A stretch of DNA of 64,000 nt from Mixophyes australis (GCA_036250195.1 JAVHZZ010000001.1:381717907-381781906), one strand, 5' to 3'; counted from the first letter of the stretch, positions 10,968-22,462 are shown. The notes: a model not told the origin generated them from the letters alone. A program made the numbers and translations.

Positions 10968-12680
10968 AGAGTTCCCTGTCTCCAATGGTATAATTCTTAT
11001 CTGCCGGTTGCAGCTTTCTTGAAAAGAATCCACATGCATGTGGTTTCCCTTACGGTACACATTGGAACAGAATTGCCCCTACTCCAATTACTGAGGTGCA
11101 ACTTCCAATTTAAAACAGAGATGATGAGTGCAAAGTCAGGTTAATAATTTTGCTAAATGTTTCCTGTGAGTTTTGATATTGTGATAGAAGAGTAAGATGT
11201 TATTGAGATATGCTATGGCAAACAGGTATAAAACATTTCAAAATAATTTGTTTACAAAAAGCTTGCACAGCGTTGCATAACCCAAATGGCATTGCAAGAT
11301 ATTTGTAATGCCCATCCCTGGTATTGAATGCTATCTTACACTCGTCCTCTCTTTTTAAGATTTAACTTAGAAAAATAGAAGCACCTTTGAGGTGTTCCTT
11401 TAACTCGGAAACAAGTGGTAGTTTATATATATTCTTGACCGTGATGGCATTCAGGCCTCTGTAATCAGTGCAGATACACAACCCCACCCCCCTCCTTTTT
11501 AGTCACACTGAAAACCCTTCTCCTACAGGAGAAGTGGATTTGCACTTTAAACTGCTCTCCAGATTTTCTTGGATGTAATTGGACATGGCTTTTCATTTCT
11601 GGCAAGGACAGAGTTTACACATGGACCCAAGGAGGAGTCTTCCCAGGTAATATATCAATTGTACAGAGCTTTCTCTGCTTTATGGTTGTTGCAAACTTTA
11701 GAGAAATATCTGTACTAAGGAGGTATATAAAGTTCCATGGATGTAGAAGAACTGGCATTTGAGACAGAGGTTGAACACTCAATAAACACTGTGAATTACA
11801 GCAAGGTCCTCATTCTAACCTTTGTGCAAAGTAAAGAGAGCATGCAATTGCAACCAGGGAAGACCCACGACTATGGATTGATGGCCACAGGAATGAAAGA
11901 GATACTATTTTTGTGCAAAGCTCCCACTTGTAAAGTTAGTTGGGCAGTGTATTGATGAATTGTGCCTTATGCAATCTTACTGTCATCAATAGCTGTCAAG
12001 GAGAGTGAAGTTTTCAGAGACTGTGTGGGAAGATCCAGCTTAATGACTAGGGAAGATGAGATAAAATTGCCAGCTGCACCAGAGCCCCGAAAAGGCTATT
12101 TGACTGACCCCATGGGATAATACAAAGTCACCCTAATGGAAAAACTGGCACTGGGATCAGGAGAGGGAGAGTTTAAAGAGGTACCTAACACGGTCTCTCT
12201 GAGACAGTTAGGTTCATCAGTCTGAGACAGTCTGAGACAGCTAGGCTCTGGAGTGTCCTGAACGCTTGATGCAGGATAGGTGTCCAAGCCCTGTACAAAA
12301 TAATCAAAGGTTATTTTTGAAACTTCTTTCTCGTTCATCTGAACACATGATGCCAACTTGACTGCAGATGGAGAGAGGATTCCTTCTCTTGAATGTGCAC
12401 CTTAAAGTCGATTATTTCACTGCAGTTCAGATGCTAAAGTCCAAAACTAAACTGTTTACTTGACCCACTGTGTCAGAATCTTGACACAGAGAAAGTATTA
12501 CTGAGGCAGCTGAAGAGACATGACCAGGTTCATCAAACATTCTTCTAAAAGATTTCAAAAAGGAAGTGTAATTGTGCAGAAGTGGATCATTGCACTCCCA
12601 GAGCGGGGAGGCCCAGGCAGGTGCTTGACCAGAAAGCAAGGACAGGAAGTGGCTCCATCTCAAACATGATGCACACAAAC
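10968..12680 (-). pseudogene. decayed sushi-type Ty3/gypsy gag, protease, RT, RNase H start
   Basis: Read on minus from right to left. Gag capsid-like segment at 12427-12678 ('SLLSGQAPAWASPLWE', 'FRRMFDEPGHVSSAAS'). Aspartic protease around 11800-12110 ('GSGAAGNFIS', where the active-site Asp of the usual DSGA is replaced by Gly). RT at about 11150-11660 ('[12 protein letters not shown]', '[15 protein letters not shown]') and the start of RNase H at 10968-11130 ('CGFFSKKLQPADKNYTIGD'-like). These order and identity calls fit sushi-class chromoviruses of fish and frogs. The frame is broken many times and the 5' end of gag and the 5' LTR are missing. Confidence 0.85.
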
Positions 12681-14040
12681 TTCCCCGTTATCTGTCTCTC
12701 TTCTTCATCTGCCTGTTTTCATCAGCAAATTCCCACCTTCTGTTGCTTAGTAAAGGTTACTTATGCTTATCTTCACTGACAGCTCAGGATCTGCTGCCAC
12801 AGTAGTATAGTAATACTTTGATTCTTGTTAATATCAGTCACTGAGCTAGGGGTAAACACATTTTTAATTAGTCTTACTAATTGTTCACTTCAATCATGAA
12901 TAATAAATTGCCTCTTCACAATTTATTAGCACTGTTTAACACATTACTAAGATTTCTAAAAAGGATTCTAAAGCATTAATTCCCAGAGTTATACTTTAAG
13001 TGTAATTTTTACAGAAATTTAAGTTATTAACTGTTGCAATGTTAATTTCCATCATGGTTTAGAAAAAAGGAAGTTGCTCAAGAAGGGCTCCAAAGTTGTC
13101 AAAATATAGCAATAGCTTTTCCATTTAATTATATTTTTCACTTATTTTTTTTGCACAAAAGTGTAGCATTCATCCAAAATAAAATAATAAAAACTGTCAT
13201 TAAGACATTAAGGGGTCTTCTTACTAAGCTGTGATGATCCAAAAATCTGGAGAAAAAAACTGTTTTCTCCTGAGAATGACCATTGCAGCTTTCCTTTTAG
13301 GTTATCAAGAGATTTCCCTTGCCTTAACCTATGTAACTTCTTTTGGGGACTTCATTGTGATCCAATTTAACAGCCTTAAAATTCTAAACCCATCTCAAGA
13401 TGGCATCAGCTTACCCTTTAAATGTAGTCCGATGGACCTCATTGCCATTGGAGAAGTTTCTGTTTGTCCAGCACTAGGTCCCATCACAACGCGCAAAAAG
13501 ATTCTCACTGCTGGCCACTAACCACCAATATTGAATAGACCCCTAAATGGCAGAGAACAAATGTTGTAATTTCAACTTCTACTCTATCTGATTATACCAG
13601 CTCTGATAGATGTGTCACTATAGGTGTAGTAGGCTCTGGACCTTACTTACAAACTGCAAAAGATGGTCTCCTACTTTAAATTGCCCCTGATTCTCCTAAA
13701 ATGCTACTAAGTGGAGCCTCTTTTGTGCCATAAATTAGTTAGTAATGGGAACATTTGGACTGTCTTTATTATATGTATCACTAAATGACATTTTAATGTT
13801 TTAATTACATTGGGCCTATAAATACACTTTCCTGTATGAAGTGCACATGGAAGGTGAAAATTAAATTCCATTGAAATTCTAGGACAAGACACAATTTACG
13901 CCCCATCTGTATTGATGGGAAATATACTGTATATACTTACATAAATATATGTACATAGCAAAACATAGCTTGGCACTCAAATATAATAATGAAAACTGAC
14001 CTTGGCCTTAAACAGGGTAAGGAATCCTGCTAAACGTATA
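12681..14040. other. non-coding DNA, nothing identified
   Basis: Contains a 96-codon plus-strand frame at 13231-13521 without a recognisable domain. No repeat boundaries were found. Confidence 0.4.
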
Positions 14041-14815
14041 CACAGATCAGCTACAACATTAAAACCACCTGACTAACATTGTGTAGGCCCCCCTTGTACC
14101 ACTAAAACAGCTCAGACCCATTAAGACATGTACTTTACAAGACCTCAGAAGGTATCCTGTAGTATCTGGCACCAAGATGTTAACAGCAGTTCCTTTAAGT
14201 CCTGTAAGGGGAGGGACCTCCATGGTTTGGAATTGTTTTTTCAGCACTTCCCACAGATGCTCCATCAGCTTGAGATCTGGGGAAATGGGAGGCAAAGTCA
14301 ACACTTTGAACCCTTTGTCATGTTCCTCAAACCATTCCTGAACAATTTGTGCAGTGTGGCAGGATGCATTATACTGCTGAAAGAGGCCACTTCCATCAGG
14401 GAACACAGTTGTTATGAAAGGGTGTACTTGGTTTGCAAAAATGCTTACGTAGGTAGTACATGTCAAATTAACATCCATATGAATGCCAGGACCCAAGTTT
14501 TCCCAGCAAAACATTGCTCGGGGCATCACAATGCCTTTGCCGGCTTGCCTTCTTCCAATAGTGCTTCCTGGTGCCGTCTCTTCCCCAGGTGAACAATGCA
14601 CATGCTGTGCACATGATGTAAAAGAAAACATGATTCATCAGACCAGGCCACCTTCTTCCATTGCTCTATGGTCCAGTTCTGGCGCTCAAGTGGCCCATTG
14701 TAGGTGCTTTCGGTGGTGGACAGGGTTCAGCATGGGCACTCTGACCAGTTTGCAACTATGCAGTCCCATACACAACAAGCTGCAATCCACTATGTGCTCT
14801 TACACCTTTATATCA
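14041..14815 (-). pseudogene. Tc1/mariner transposase, C-terminal part with terminal inverted repeat
   Basis: The segment opens with a Tc1-like end ('cacagatcagctacaacatt', then 'aaaaccacctgac'). On minus at 14059-14631 it encodes the C-terminal catalytic part of a Tc1-like transposase: a 'MFCWENLGPGIH' block, 'VHPFITTVFPDGSGLFQQ', 'CHTAQIVQEWFEEHDKGF', and 'SPDLKLMEHLWEVL'. The Asp normally found in the 'FQQDNAPCHTA' motif is replaced by Tyr, removing a catalytic residue. The DNA-binding N-terminal half is absent here. The other end of such an element lies at 18831-18982. Confidence 0.9.
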
Positions 14816-15137
14816 TACAAAACTGAAAACCCCTAGCACTAGGCCTACACAAATGCCCTAAGTAATATATTCAATAGACCACATCAGGAAGATCCATGCA
14901 GCAACATGGGAACAGAGACAGAATAGGCACCTAATACCTATAAATACAAAGCAAAATCAAAACCTATAGAGCACACCTTTATTTAAGACCAAATAGAGTA
15001 AAAAAAGATAAAAAAAATAACTAGTATATTTATTCAACTCTAAGCACATGGAGTAAGGTAAACTATAAGTAATACTGAAATTCAACTCAAAGTAAAAGAA
15101 TAAAAACATAATCAGGTTTGCATCCTGTAATCACTTT
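14816..15137. other. non-coding DNA between Tc1 fragment and solo LTR
   Basis: A-rich sequence with no recognised feature. Confidence 0.4.
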
Positions 15138-15367
15138 ATTTATGTCACGGGCACTAGGAGTTGCTACCCGAGTTTCACCAGATGGTACTCTGCTGGAGAG
15201 GCGGGGATATGGTACGCACCTCAAAGCAGGCAGGTGAATGATTGGAGCAACCCACCAGCAGGAGAGTAGAGATAGTCTGAGACAATCAACGACTTGGAGT
15301 TGTAAACTGGAAACTAAAGATAATGTAGACACGAGGAGTGGACGTGGATCGGTGATGATAGGTAGAG

Positions 15368-15672
15368 GGGGAGTCAGTGGTCTGCGGACGGCAAGTTGTA
15401 CCACTGCTCTGATGGGAAGAATAGAATTGGTGCAGGTAGGTAGCAGGGTAGTCGGTGGTCTGCGTGCAGCAAGTTGTACCACCACTATGGTGAGGAAACG
15501 GGTCCAGGTGTAGGTAGGTAATAGGAAAGTCAGTGGTCTGCGAGTAGCAAGTTGTACCACCGCTGTGATAGGAGGACTTGTCCAGGTGCAGGTATGTAGC
15601 AGGGAAGTCAGTGGTCTGCGTGCAGCAAGTTGTACCACTGCTGTGGAGGGAGTGAGGACTTGTCCAGGTGCA
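15368..15672. repeat. four-copy minisatellite of about 78 bp inside the solo LTR
   Basis: Each unit contains 'gtcagtggtctgcg' and 'gcaagttgtaccac' followed by 'gtccaggtgcaggtaggtag'-like sequence. Units are 75-80 bp long and about 85 percent alike by eye. Because the length is near a multiple of three, long minus-strand open frames arise here; they are not genes. Confidence 0.85.
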
Positions 15673-16022
15673 GGAGAGTGAAGTTGAAAGGCAAACTGTG
15701 GCTGTATGGGAACAGCGCGAGTAGAGCAGTGTCTTGGAAGACACAATGAATAGTCTGTATATATAGTTGGTGCCTTGCAGTGGAGAGAAGCTGATCACAG
15801 CAGATTATACACAATGATGCCAAGTAGTAGCCTGAGTAGATAACGAGCTTGAGTGACAGCTAGTCCTAACTGGAGCAATACGGAAACACAGTCTATATGG
15901 GTACCTGTACCCTGCGCAACAAACAACAATGGATGCAACTGGTATGTGAGCAGAGTAGATAATAGTCAATAGTTCGTAGAGCATACACAGTTGTGTAGAT
16001 CTGGAATCAGCTGAGAGGTGAA

Positions 16023-16160
16023 GCGTTGTAGCGGTATGGGAACCGCCGCTGAGTTGAGCAGGGAAGCAGCATGGAAGCTGTAACACAATCAGCAGGATGA
16101 TAGTGTTGTAGCGGTATGGGAACCGCCGCTGAGTTGAACAAGGGAGCAGCGTGGAAGCTG
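16023..16160. repeat. two-copy direct repeat, 81-bp spacing, inside the solo LTR
   Basis: The string 'gtagcggtatgggaaccgcc' and the following 'gctgagttga', 'gcatggaagctgta' parts occur twice, near 16027 and 16108. They differ by a few substitutions. Confidence 0.85.
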
Positions 16161-16478
16161 TAGTATGAGCAATCTGCACACAGTTTGGAAACTGTACAAA
16201 CGAGTAAAGCTGGAAGCAGTTTGGGATCTGCACACACCTATAGAAGTTCACTGGGAATGAGACTTCAAGATCAGGTCCCTACCTAAGGTTGCAGGTGCCT
16301 CAAATAGGGTGAGGTGATTGATCTGTCAATCACCTCCATGGACAGGTGAAGTTAATAGAGAGATCTGCGCATGCGCAGATGGCAGGATAGCGAGCGGCCA
16401 CGATTCCACACAGGCGTAGGCAGAAAAGATGGAGGACCTCGCACCAGAGTAGAGGCACTCACGGTCCGGTGAGTGACA

Positions 16479-17010
16479 ATTTACATTAGTTGTGTGCCAT
16501 ACACTGTGTTTAACATTATCACTTATTATCTAATTGGGCTTATATGGGTCTGTACCATCATCTATTTGTATACCATTTGTCTGTAGCATTATAGCACCTA
16601 TAACATCAATCATATGTAAAATTGTATTTATCAATGGGTGCAAGATTGTATAATGGAGGTTTGTACAGAAGATATTTGTTGATATTAAATTTACCATCAA
16701 CCCTATGCGCATATCACTCTCCTGAACATCACATTGATCTAATTGATCGCATCAGACACATAGGGGCAACTATTAACAGTAAGTACCTAGGTGTTGCTTA
16801 TCCAGTATTTTGAAACTTGAATAATACTGAATTGGAATTGGTTTTCTTTATTGGACTGATATGTGATTTTCTCATTTCTTGATTTTAATGTGCAACGTGA
16901 TACTTTTAAAGATTTAATTGTAATAATTGCAGATGTGTATATGATTTTATATATAATATATAATAATATTTATATAATATAATATATATATATATATATG
17001 TATACAAGTT
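16479..17010. other. non-coding DNA ending in AT/TA microsatellite
   Basis: No gene. TA-rich simple repeat at about 16945-17000. Confidence 0.5.
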
Positions 17011-17400
17011 AACCCGTGCATGATACTCATGCATTCTAGTCAAATCAAGCTACTTAAGGTGTTAAAAAGGTTCTTGTCATGCATTTGGGCCTAGCCCAGG
17101 CCTCCTCAGGGGAAGAGCTTTACTTCCCGACGCAAGCGCCCTTTTTTAATGTGGTTTTGTCCACATGTCACCACCTCATCATTTTTCTCCATCACCTCAT
17201 CCTTCATCTTCATCGCCACATCCTTCATCAAGCTACTTAAGGTGTTAAAAACTCCCCACTGTCACCCCCGGCAACCACCAACCACTCCCAACTGTCACTT
17301 CTCCTTCAAGAAATATATAGGTCAGTGTATAACTCTGCCCAGCAGGTGGCGCTGCAGCTTGGTTTTTTTTTCACACACGCCACTAGGCATTTATATAGTA
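17010..17400. repeat. interspersed repeat with an internal 25-bp direct repeat
   Basis: The string 'atcaagctacttaaggtgtt' followed by 'aaaaa' occurs at about 17045 and 17228. The block begins 'gttaacccgtgcatgat', contains 'gcccagcaggtggcgctgc', and ends in 'tatatagtagatatat'. It has the look of a repeat family, but I cannot name the class. Confidence 0.5.
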
Positions 17401-17459
17401 GATATATATTGTGGCAAGAGCCTGCTACTGCAGAAGCACACGCGTACAACTTCTTCCTT

Positions 17460-17740
17460 TTTATGGTTCTTTATTGTCAGGATGGTAATAATGTTTTGAC
17501 ACCGTATACTTGCACAGCAATTATGGAGACCCTCAACGCTTACTATACATAGTCCAGCTCTCTGTCCAGATCAGCCAGCTAGCCCAGCGTTGATCTCCCT
17601 GAACAATGAAACAAGCAGGGTTTTATACCTGACACTCCTCCCACAGGCCTAGCTTGATGGACAGGTGACACACCCACCTTCTCTTTAAAAGGAATCGCCC
17701 ATCCCTGGATCTGTTTAGACTATCAGACCCACCATGTCTG
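17460..17740 (-). mobile_element. LTR-like promoter repeat, copy A
   Basis: On minus the block has a TATA box ('ggtataaaac', complement of 'gttttatacc' at about 17619) and, downstream, an AATAAA signal just after 'accatcctgac'. This is the order expected for U3-R of an LTR. It is related to the block at 22805-23100: both share 'tgtcaggatggtaa', 'ccagctctct', 'tttatacctgaca', 'cctag.ttgatgg' and 'ctttaaaagg' in the same order. No internal retrotransposon genes lie between them. Confidence 0.45.
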
Positions 17741-18253
17741 TTTGCTGTGAGGAAGCAGCTTTTAAATCATGTAAGTAAACCAATTTTAAATCAAACAACA
17801 ACAAATATATTGGCACAAGATTATGAATATGATAAGAAGGACCAACTGCACGGGATCTGCAAACCCGTAAGTAAAAGTATATATAAAGGAACAAATTGCA
17901 GTACGTCCTCAGATCATAAAATCACTGGCACTGTAATGTGGTATAAAAATATTTTATTTAAAACAAATACATAATATTAGATGATATTAAACACCACCTC
18001 TTGAGGATATTAACAACAGTATAGGTGCACCTATAATACAGATATAAATTCCTCAAAGAGCAATGTAAATGATGATAACTACATCAGGCTAATTCCTTTA
18101 ACCAGCCAAGTAATTTCATAAAGGAGCTCAAAAAACACATCAGTTCTTAATCCTTGTGAATCTCCGTATGAAAACCACTATAATTAAGTGCGGGTAAAAA
18201 GTCACTCCAATTCCTGAACTCGTTAAACAGTGTCTCTTTAGTACAAATACAAT
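17741..18253. other. non-coding DNA, nothing identified
   Basis: AT-rich sequence without an assignable feature, ending at the inverted repeat arm at 18254. Confidence 0.4.
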
Positions 18254-18822
18254 GGAGATGATGATCCAAAATACCTTGATTAGATGGTAACTACACCCAA
18301 TATTGTCATGTGTGGCAGTAGTAATACCAAAAGGTATTTAATAGTAGTCCCGCAAAGTATTCATATAGGTAATCAATTGGAGGTAGGTTATGGAGGTATA
18401 GATTTTGTTAGAGGTGTAGATATATCCAGAATAACAATATTCATCGGGTTATTGGAACAGATAGATAAATTCCTTACCAGATACCTGGATTGTATAATGA
18501 ATCACCCGGTATAGATCCTTTCCAACCTCGTATGCACCACGATGAAGGGTGCTAATGAAAAATGTTCCTCCCAAAATGATTTACCTATTTGGTGGTTCCG
18601 GAGCATAGTTGGTACAAATACCTCTTTCACACACCTTTCCGATATTGTGGATTCCACCGTGTGTAATGAGAGTCTCCTAAATCAGTCGTGTGCATAACAC
18701 GGAGCCTGGATAGAGTCCTGCAGTTGGTTAAAGCTGGTTAAAAGAGCCTGTGATAGCGTATAAAATCAGTTTTAGGCACTAAACCTGGAGATCTAATCAA
18801 GGTATTTTGGATCATCATCTCC
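18254..18822. repeat. perfect 32-bp inverted repeat pair with 505-bp spacer
   Basis: The arm at 18254-18285 (starts 'ggagatgatgatccaaaata') is the exact reverse complement of 18791-18822 (ends 'ttggatcatcatctcc'). Homology stops abruptly outside the arms. The spacer has no reading frame of note. The right arm abuts the Tc1 end at 18831. It could be a MITE with long terminal inverted repeats or an inverted duplication made during rearrangement. Confidence 0.8.
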
Positions 18823-18830
18823 TTATCTTT

Positions 18831-18982
18831 GCCCATTTTTTCTGCTTCCAACACATCAACTTCAAGAATTGACTTCACTTGTGCCTAATATGTCCCATAC
18901 ATTGACAGGTGCCATTGTAAGGAGATAATCAATGATATATGCTTTACTTGTCAGTGATTTTAATGTTGTGGCTGATTTGTGT
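18831..18982 (-). mobile_element. terminal fragment of a Tc1/mariner element
   Basis: On minus the fragment starts 'cacaaatcagccacaacatt' and runs through 'aaaatcac..tgac'. It matches the terminal inverted repeat at 14041 ('cacagatcagctacaacatt'), then continues into 5' leader and the start of the transposase coding region (complement of 'gcccattttttctgcttcc', which encodes a start such as 'MGK'). It is in the correct inverted relation to the fragment at 14041-14815 to be the other end of one element. Confidence 0.8.
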
Positions 18983-19028
18983 CTATCCAAGCAGAGTGGC
19001 ACTAATGGATTTGAAACTAGCAGATTTG

Positions 19029-20225
19029 GGGGTAAATGTATCAAGCTCCGATCTTTTCAGCGATTTCAAATTACAGCAAATTGCGGGTGATAACCAACGA
19101 TTTTAGTCCCCAAGTCGCCAGAGGTATTAAGCTACGATTTTGCCCCCGTCCTACCACTATTAACCCTAGCGCTGCCAGCATACTGATGGTTACGTGAAAA
19201 TCAGGGAAAAAATTTCATGGGGTCCCCCTGATTTTCACATAACTAGCACTAGGCAAACCAGCCGGGGTGGTTGGCACTATAGGGAACACGAGGCCAGGGG
19301 TCCCCCTGCCAAAATGACAAACACCTACACCCCAACCTCCAAACCAACTGTCCTGTTCAGCGCTGGGCTGGATTCCCTAGGGGGTGGGGGCCGCTGGAAA
19401 AAAAACGAGTCCCCCCCCTCTAGGAATACCCAGCCCAGTGCTAAAGCACTAGGGCTCTTACCTCCCCCATGGGCTGTGGGTAGTAGGGTAATATCGGCAT
19501 TAATAAAGTAAAAAAACAAACAGACAGTATTTTATTTTGTGAAACTACAAGTCTCAGCTATGCCAGGTTGCCATTAACAGTGTGGGCATGCTGATGCTTT
19601 TATAACTACAAGCACCTGCATACCCATGGCAGCCAGGTCATGCTGGCACTTGGAGAACCACAAGTGCCAACATGGCCTGACACTCATGGCTTGCTGAGAC
19701 CTGTTGTTCCACAAAACTACATTTTTACAAAACCACAACACCCTGTTTAAAACCACAACATTTTAATAAAAAAATATTAAAACCCCAATAAATACACTAA
19801 ACACCCTCATTCATACCACATTCATTTATTAAAAATAATAAAACCCCAATATACTTACCAATCTGAATTCTTCATCTGTTATCAGGAGCTTTTAATCCAA
19901 AAATGCTTGTAAACCATGTCCCAAAATAATTTGTATTCAAATTGTCCATGCTTGAGATTTCCCAAAATAAGTTATATTCCAATTGTCCATGCTTGGAAAT
20001 ATCTTCTGTTCTTCTGGCCAGAAGGGCCCCCTTGTTGATTGCAATCTTCTTATCTTCAAGCCAGTAAGGCTGCCATAAGGTTGCCATAATTGTATTCCAA
20101 TCCGGAACTTACTTGGTTAAAAAAAATAAAAAAATGACAACGATAAAACAGCTTGTACACTGTACAAGTTCCGTTACGCAATGAGTTTAGCACAGACGCA
20201 AGCTCTATTTATAGTATAAGGGGTC
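19029..20225. other. repeat-like DNA, possible TIR element start
   Basis: It begins 'gggggtaaatgtatcaagct', closely resembling the terminal repeat of the transposon at 9387, and continues with 'tatcaagctacgattttgcc'-type internal repeats. A matching right terminus was not found. The part 19500-19900 carries A-rich runs and 'aaaaccacaaca' repeats. No coding sequence. Confidence 0.35.
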
Positions 20226-20729
20226 TCATCCACGGACAGAAACATACCATGTACATCCAATCAGCAAAAACTCAATGAGAGTAGAGAAAGAAATTATGTG
20301 GTAGATGATACAGGGATGCCCTGTATGTGAGGTAACCATAATGCTAAGTATAAAATAAAGGTTAGAAAAGCAAATGAAGAAATAGAAAAAGAGATACTTC
20401 AAAAAACAAGGCGACAACAGTAAGTGCTAGACTAACTGCTGTGTGAGACAACCAATAAAGAGAATGTTGCACAGTAGTAAAGATAGAGACTGAAAACTAT
20501 AATAAGTATAGAAGGAACAAATGCATGTAGATAGATAGCAAATGACCGATGTCCTTAGTAACTAGACACAAATCAAAGAATGAGAAAGAAACAACTTGTT
20601 TAAAGGTAATAGAAGTAATACAATAAAAAGTGAAATTAAATTAAATAATTAAATGCATTAAATTAAAGAAAAAATAAATAATTATATGTAAGTCTTGAAT
20701 CAAAAATTGGTCATAGAAAACAATTTAAG

Positions 20730-20960
20730 GATCAATTTTCATTGACTCCTGGTGTGGATACTGTATTGAGACGATGGATCCAGGTAGCTTCAAGCCTTAA
20801 AAGCATATTGTCTCTGTCACCACCTATATGTGGCAGTAGAACATGTTCTATTATTTTGTAGCCCAAGGTGTCAATATTATGTCTAGCTTGTACAAAATGG
20901 TTGTTCAACTTGTTTTCCTTCTAAAGCTGATCGAATGGCAGATCTATGGAATGCCATCCA
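20730..20960 (-). pseudogene. Penelope-like element, C-terminal (GIY-YIG region) fragment
   Basis: On minus this translates to a segment around 'NNHFVQARHNIDTLGYKI' followed by 'GGDRDNMLLRLEATWIHRLN'. This is the pattern seen at the C-terminus of Penelope-like retroelements, where a GIY-YIG endonuclease ends in a HF...H and '..LLLRxEsxWIxxL.T..P.G.N' motif. Upstream sequence has a stop. No reverse transcriptase part is present. Family assignment is from memory of the motif. Confidence 0.5.
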
Positions 20961-21741
20961 TTCCTTAAACTGTCTAGATAGTATTAACGAGTGTGATAAA
21001 TATGTTTGGCAGTTACATGATCAACATTTATATGGTCACAGCATAATTTAAACACAGTTGAAAAGTCATACAAAATAACATAGACAGTATTATTGGGTCG
21101 ACAATTCAAATTTAGACAGTATTATTAGTTTGACAACAATATCCCTAACCTAAACCCTAACCCTAGCCCTAATCATGTCCCTAAATCTAACCATATAAAT
21201 ACATTTGAATTGTAGACCTAAAACTAAAAATACTGTCTACATTTCAATTGTCAACCTAATAATACTGTCAGTATTCTTATTGACAACCTAATGCTACTAT
21301 TGACATTTGAATTGTCAATCTAATGATACTGTCCACCATGTAATTTGTTGACCTGTGGATTTTCTGAATACCGTATAAGCCACATGGGTGTATTATGATA
21401 TACATTACAAAGAGCCTAGTGCACAATAAAGAAAAGTTAACCAAATCATTTTTCCAGAATAGGGGTTATTGAAAGAATTGCCAGTGTCTAGCTATGGACA
21501 GGTGATACAATTGGGAATTTTTTTTTATCGGCACTTAACTTTTGCTCAATAACACTTCCTTTTCGCTTCAACACAGTAAAAAAAACATTTGATTTTGTTT
21601 TTTGGACTGATTTCGAAACACTCTGTAGTTTGACATTGCCTTGGCCAGATGACGTACTGGAAACACTAACATCAGGACTGGTGACAGAACCTGGTTGCTC
21701 ATTCTAATCATATGTGGACTGCTTTGAATTCATTCAGAGCG
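20961..21741. other. non-coding DNA with a short CCCTAA-like patch
   Basis: Contains several 'acagtattattrg..tgacaa' strings between 21080 and 21330 that look like an old repeat. It also has a short 'ctaaccctaaccctagccct' patch at about 21150. No gene. Confidence 0.5.
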
Positions 21742-22462
21742 CAAAGCACTTGTAGTGTTAAAAATTATTTGGTAGATACTGCTGACAGATATGACTTTTG
21801 ACAGCCAGAAATATTTATGCACAATTATGGGGGACACCCCAAAAGCACTGAGGAGTGCTAAAAATTATTTGGTAGATACTGCTGACAGATATGACTTTTG
21901 ACAGCCAGAAATATTTATGCACAATAATGCGGGACACCCTAAAAGCACTGAGGAGTGCTAAAAATTAGTTGGTAGATACTGCTGACAGATATGACTTTTG
22001 ACAGCCAGAAATATATATGCACAATTATGGGGGACACCCCAAAAGCACTGAGGAGTGCTAAAAATTAGTTGGTAGATACTGCTGACAGATATGACTTTTG
22101 ACAGCCAGAAATATTTATGCACAATTATGGGGGACACCCCAAAAGCACTGAGGAGTGCTAAAAATTAGTTGGTAGATACTGCTGACAGATATGACTTTTT
22201 ACAGCCAGAAATATTTATGCTCAATTATGGGGGACACCCCAAAAGCACTGAGGAGTGCTAAAAATTAGTTGGTAGATACTGCTGACAGATATGACTTTTG
22301 ACAGCCAGAAATATATATGCACAATTATGGGGGACACCCCAAAAGCACTGAGGAGTGCTAAAAATTAGTTGGTAGATACTGCTGACAGATATGACTTTTA
22401 ACAGCCAGAAATATTTATGCACAATTATGGTGGACACCCCAAAAGCACTGGGGAATGCCAAA
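21742..22462. repeat. 100-bp satellite, seven units in exact register
   Basis: The marker 'ggtagatact' occurs at 21771, 21871, 21971, 22071, 22171, 22271 and 22371, so the period is exactly 100 bp with no indels. Units begin near 'gcactgaggagtgctaaaaa' and contain 'gacagccagaaatatttatg' and 'gggggacacccc'. They differ by only a few substitutions each. The first and last partial units are the most diverged, as usual at array edges. Confidence 0.97.

Larger units (their letters stand above)
15143..16478. mobile_element. solo LTR, 1,336 bp, with 5-bp target duplication ATTTA
   Basis: The block starts TGTCAC and ends GTGACA (TG...CA with inverted hexamer ends). It is flanked by the same 5 bp, ATTTA, at 15138-15142 and 16479-16483. 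There is no internal gag or pol on either side, so it is a solo LTR left by LTR-LTR recombination. A TATA-like 'tatatata' lies near 15755. Orientation is probably minus but not proven. Two internal tandem arrays are listed separately. The 5-bp duplication fits a Ty3/gypsy or retroviral integrase. Confidence 0.85.

Noticed and set aside
15087..15746. 219-codon minus-strand frame with a 26-residue internal repeat
   Set aside because: The repeat is the 78-bp minisatellite of the solo LTR; frame openness follows from the unit length divisible by three.
21145..21175. Interstitial telomere (CCCTAA repeats)
   Set aside because: Only about three imperfect units within an AT-rich old repeat; insufficient for a telomeric array.
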